Below, piece by piece: positions 4,689-6,227 of a DNA stretch of 6,227 nucleotides (its first letter is position 1; each line of letters opens with the position of its first letter). Source of the DNA: an uncultured Centipeda sp. (GTDB lineage: Bacteria; Bacillota; Negativicutes; Selenomonadales; Selenomonadaceae); contig CALALM010000288.1 in NCBI GenBank assembly GCA_937925565.1, forward strand, positions 1 to 6,227. The letters are read 5' to 3'. A program made the position numbers and the translations under genes. The notes below the pieces were generated by a model that ran no database searches, was not told the origin of the DNA, and saw only the letters and a list, made by a program, of their open reading frames with translations.

Positions 4689-6227
4689 ATGAAAAAGAAT
4701 GCAGTCGTGCGTGCGGGACTTGCCGCGTGTATTTGTGCGGGGGTTGCTGCTGCCGGCGCAACGGGTCTTGCCGCGCCGTCGCTTGCACGTCCGGGGGCGG
4801 ATATTGCACAGGAGCAGCCGAGATCTCGGATCGGGTTGGAGGATCGGACGCCGATCTATCGACAGGATGGTGATGACGCGCAGTTCACGATTGAAAATTT
4901 CATCATGGAGGCACCGGATCTGTTCCTCGATAAGAAGGAGCTGACGCGCATTCTTGAAGAGGGGATGGGCGAGCAGCGAACGATGACACAACTGCGCCGC
5001 ACGGTGGATGCGCTGACCGCGTACTGTCGTACGCATGGATATCCTGCCGCTGCAGTGTATCTGCCGCCGCAGGACAGCCCGGACGGCATCATTGTGCTGC
5101 GCGTTTTGCCGGGGCGTTATGATGAGATCACGATCGAGAATAACAGCCGCCTCAAAACGAAGGTGGCACAGGGGGTTATTGCGGCGCTGAAGCCCTCCGA
5201 TATCATTACGACAGAGAAGCTCGAGACGGCGCTCTACTCTGTGTCGGATGCGACGGGAGCACGTGCAGTCGGCGTGCTGAGTCCGGGGACGGAATTCGGC
5301 ACGAGCAAGCTGACGGTGCGCATTGAGGACTCGAAGGAGTCGAATACGGTTTTCTATGTGGAGAACTATGGGAGCACGAGCACGGGACGCTATCGCTACG
5401 GTTTGCAGGAGACGTTCTACAATCCGTCGGGGACGGGTGACAAGGTAAGCGCGGGTGCGCTGATCTCGAACGGGAGTCTGCGCAATTTCTATGCGAACTA
5501 TGAGACGGTGGTCGGGCACGGCGGCTCGACGCTCGGTGTTGGTATTTCGCGCATGAACTATCAGGTAGGTGGTGCACTTGCCGAACTCGGTGCGGAAGGG
5601 CAGTCGCTGACGTTTACGATCTTTGGGCAGGCGCCGCTCTATCATCTGACGGACCGCAGCCTCCTCTTCCGCTACGGATACAACTATCGTGATCTGAACG
5701 ATGATATTACACAGTTCGAGCTCGAGGGCGAAAAGCATACGCACAGCATCTATGCGGGACTGGTCGGCATGCAGCGCTTCTATGGCGGAACGGCATTGAA
5801 CTACAATGCGAATCTGACGGTGGGACGTCTGAGCTATGATACCCCCTACAGCAAGATTTTGGGCAGAGAGAGCCGGACGAATGAAGGGACGTATATGAAG
5901 CTCGAGGCGGATGCGACTGCGGTGCAGCGACTTGGAAATATGACAGACATCCTCGTCAAGGTTTCGGGGCAGAAGGCGAGTCGGAATCTCGATAACTCGG
6001 AGGAGTTCTATCTCGGCGGTCCGAACGGCGTGCGTGCCTATGCGCAGGGCGAGGGTACGGGCGATGAGGGCATTCTTGCGACGGCGGAGCTGCGCTATCA
6101 TGCGCCGCTACGCGGGCTGACGTTCAGCACGTTCTATGACGCAGGTACGGTGCACAAGAGCAGGACGCAGTTTACGGACAACAATCAGGTATCGCTGCGC
6201 GGATGGGGCATTGCGGCGGCGTACAGC
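4689..6227 (+). CDS. TpsB/ShlB/FhaC-family outer-membrane transporter (two-partner secretion), 3' end cut
   Basis: The frame is open for 513 codons from ATG at 4689 to the window edge. It starts with a signal peptide: M-K-K, a hydrophobic Ala/Gly-rich core at about residues 8-27, and probable cleavage after L-A-A (29) or S-L-A (33). A linker to about 65 is followed by a POTRA_2-like domain (about 66-142: F-T-I-E-N-F opener, then H-G-Y-P-A-A-A-V-Y and I-V-L-R-V-L-P-G-R-Y). A second POTRA-like segment (about 145-212) ends in L-T-V-R-I-E-D. From about 220 alternating beta-strands form the barrel. The conserved loop motif is seen as L-G-G-P-N-G-V-R-A-Y (442-451), a VRAY variant of the usual VRGY/F of Omp85-superfamily pores, followed by G-E-G-T-G-D-E-G. 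TpsB proteins bind the TPS domain of an exoprotein in the periplasm and export it through the barrel. The last strands, probably some 40-70 residues, lie outside the window. A more general Omp85 role is less likely because only two POTRA-like units are seen. Confidence 0.9.
   Translation, partial: MKKNAVVRAGLAACICAGVAAAGATGLAAPSLARPGADIAQEQPRSRIGLEDRTPIYRQDGDDAQFTIENFIMEAPDLFLDKKELTRILEEGMGEQRTMTQLRRTVDALTAYCRTHGYPAAAVYLPPQDSPDGIIVLRVLPGRYDEITIENNSRLKTKVAQGVIAALKPSDIITTEKLETALYSVSDATGARAVGVLSPGTEFGTSKLTVRIEDSKESNTVFYVENYGSTSTGRYRYGLQETFYNPSGTGDKVSAGALISNGSLRNFYANYETVVGHGGSTLGVGISRMNYQVGGALAELGAEGQSLTFTIFGQAPLYHLTDRSLLFRYGYNYRDLNDDITQFELEGEKHTHSIYAGLVGMQRFYGGTALNYNANLTVGRLSYDTPYSKILGRESRTNEGTYMKLEADATAVQRLGNMTDILVKVSGQKASRNLDNSEEFYLGGPNGVRAYAQGEGTGDEGILATAELRYHAPLRGLTFSTFYDAGTVHKSRTQFTDNNQVSLRGWGIAAAYS

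Noticed and set aside
4522..4809. N-terminal extension of the phosphatase frame by 96 codons
   Set aside because: The P-loop of this family lies at the very N terminus, a GGAGG site precedes the internal ATG, and the extension would overlap the divergent promoter region and the transporter start.
4620..6101. A 493-codon open frame on the - strand antisense to the transporter gene
   Set aside because: It is an Arg/Leu/Ile-rich shadow with no domain, while the sense strand encodes a clear signal peptide, POTRA region and barrel.

Overview
The window holds four protein genes. Two outer-membrane/secretion genes on the + strand flank a two-gene cluster on the - strand. A two-partner-secretion gene set with tandem YDG-type domains, together with Shine-Dalgarno-led, fairly G+C-rich genes, suggests a diderm Firmicute of the Negativicutes, Selenomonas-like. 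This placement is an inference from family content; there is no rRNA or other marker gene to confirm it.

Region 1 (2-3478, +) is the 3' part of a very large secreted protein gene whose start lies outside the window. It is almost entirely tandem YDG-type domains. The domains fall into three kinds that cycle in a fixed order (A-B-C), giving three super-units of 1059, 1044 and 1038 nt plus the tail of a preceding C domain. The last domain is degenerate and is followed by a unique, probably partly helical C-terminal tail of about 80 residues. No anchor is visible. The protein is most likely the exoprotein (TpsA-like adhesin/hemagglutinin) of a two-partner secretion system.

Region 2 (3479-3538) is a short gap with a strong hairpin between convergent genes, a probable shared terminator.

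Region 3 (3539-4521, -) is a two-gene operon: a low-molecular-weight protein tyrosine phosphatase followed, through an ATGA overlap, by an FMN-binding split-barrel (pyridoxamine 5'-phosphate oxidase-like) protein.

Region 4 (4522-4688) is a 167-nt divergent intergenic region with a good sigma-70-type promoter candidate for each direction. A 10-bp-phased alternating CAACA/TGTTG motif overlaps the - strand promoter.

Region 5 (4689-6227, +, running off the end) is a TpsB-family outer-membrane transporter with signal peptide, POTRA region and most of the beta-barrel including the conserved VR-x-Y loop. TpsB proteins export TpsA-type substrates, so regions 1 and 5 probably belong to one secretion theme. 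The order (substrate first, transporter about 1.2 kb downstream with its own promoter, unrelated genes between) is not the usual TpsB-TpsA operon, so this transporter may instead serve an exoprotein beyond the window.

I saw no tRNA, rRNA, CRISPR array, insertion sequence or attachment site. I found no convincing undescribed system; the most notable structure is the period-three domain super-repeat.
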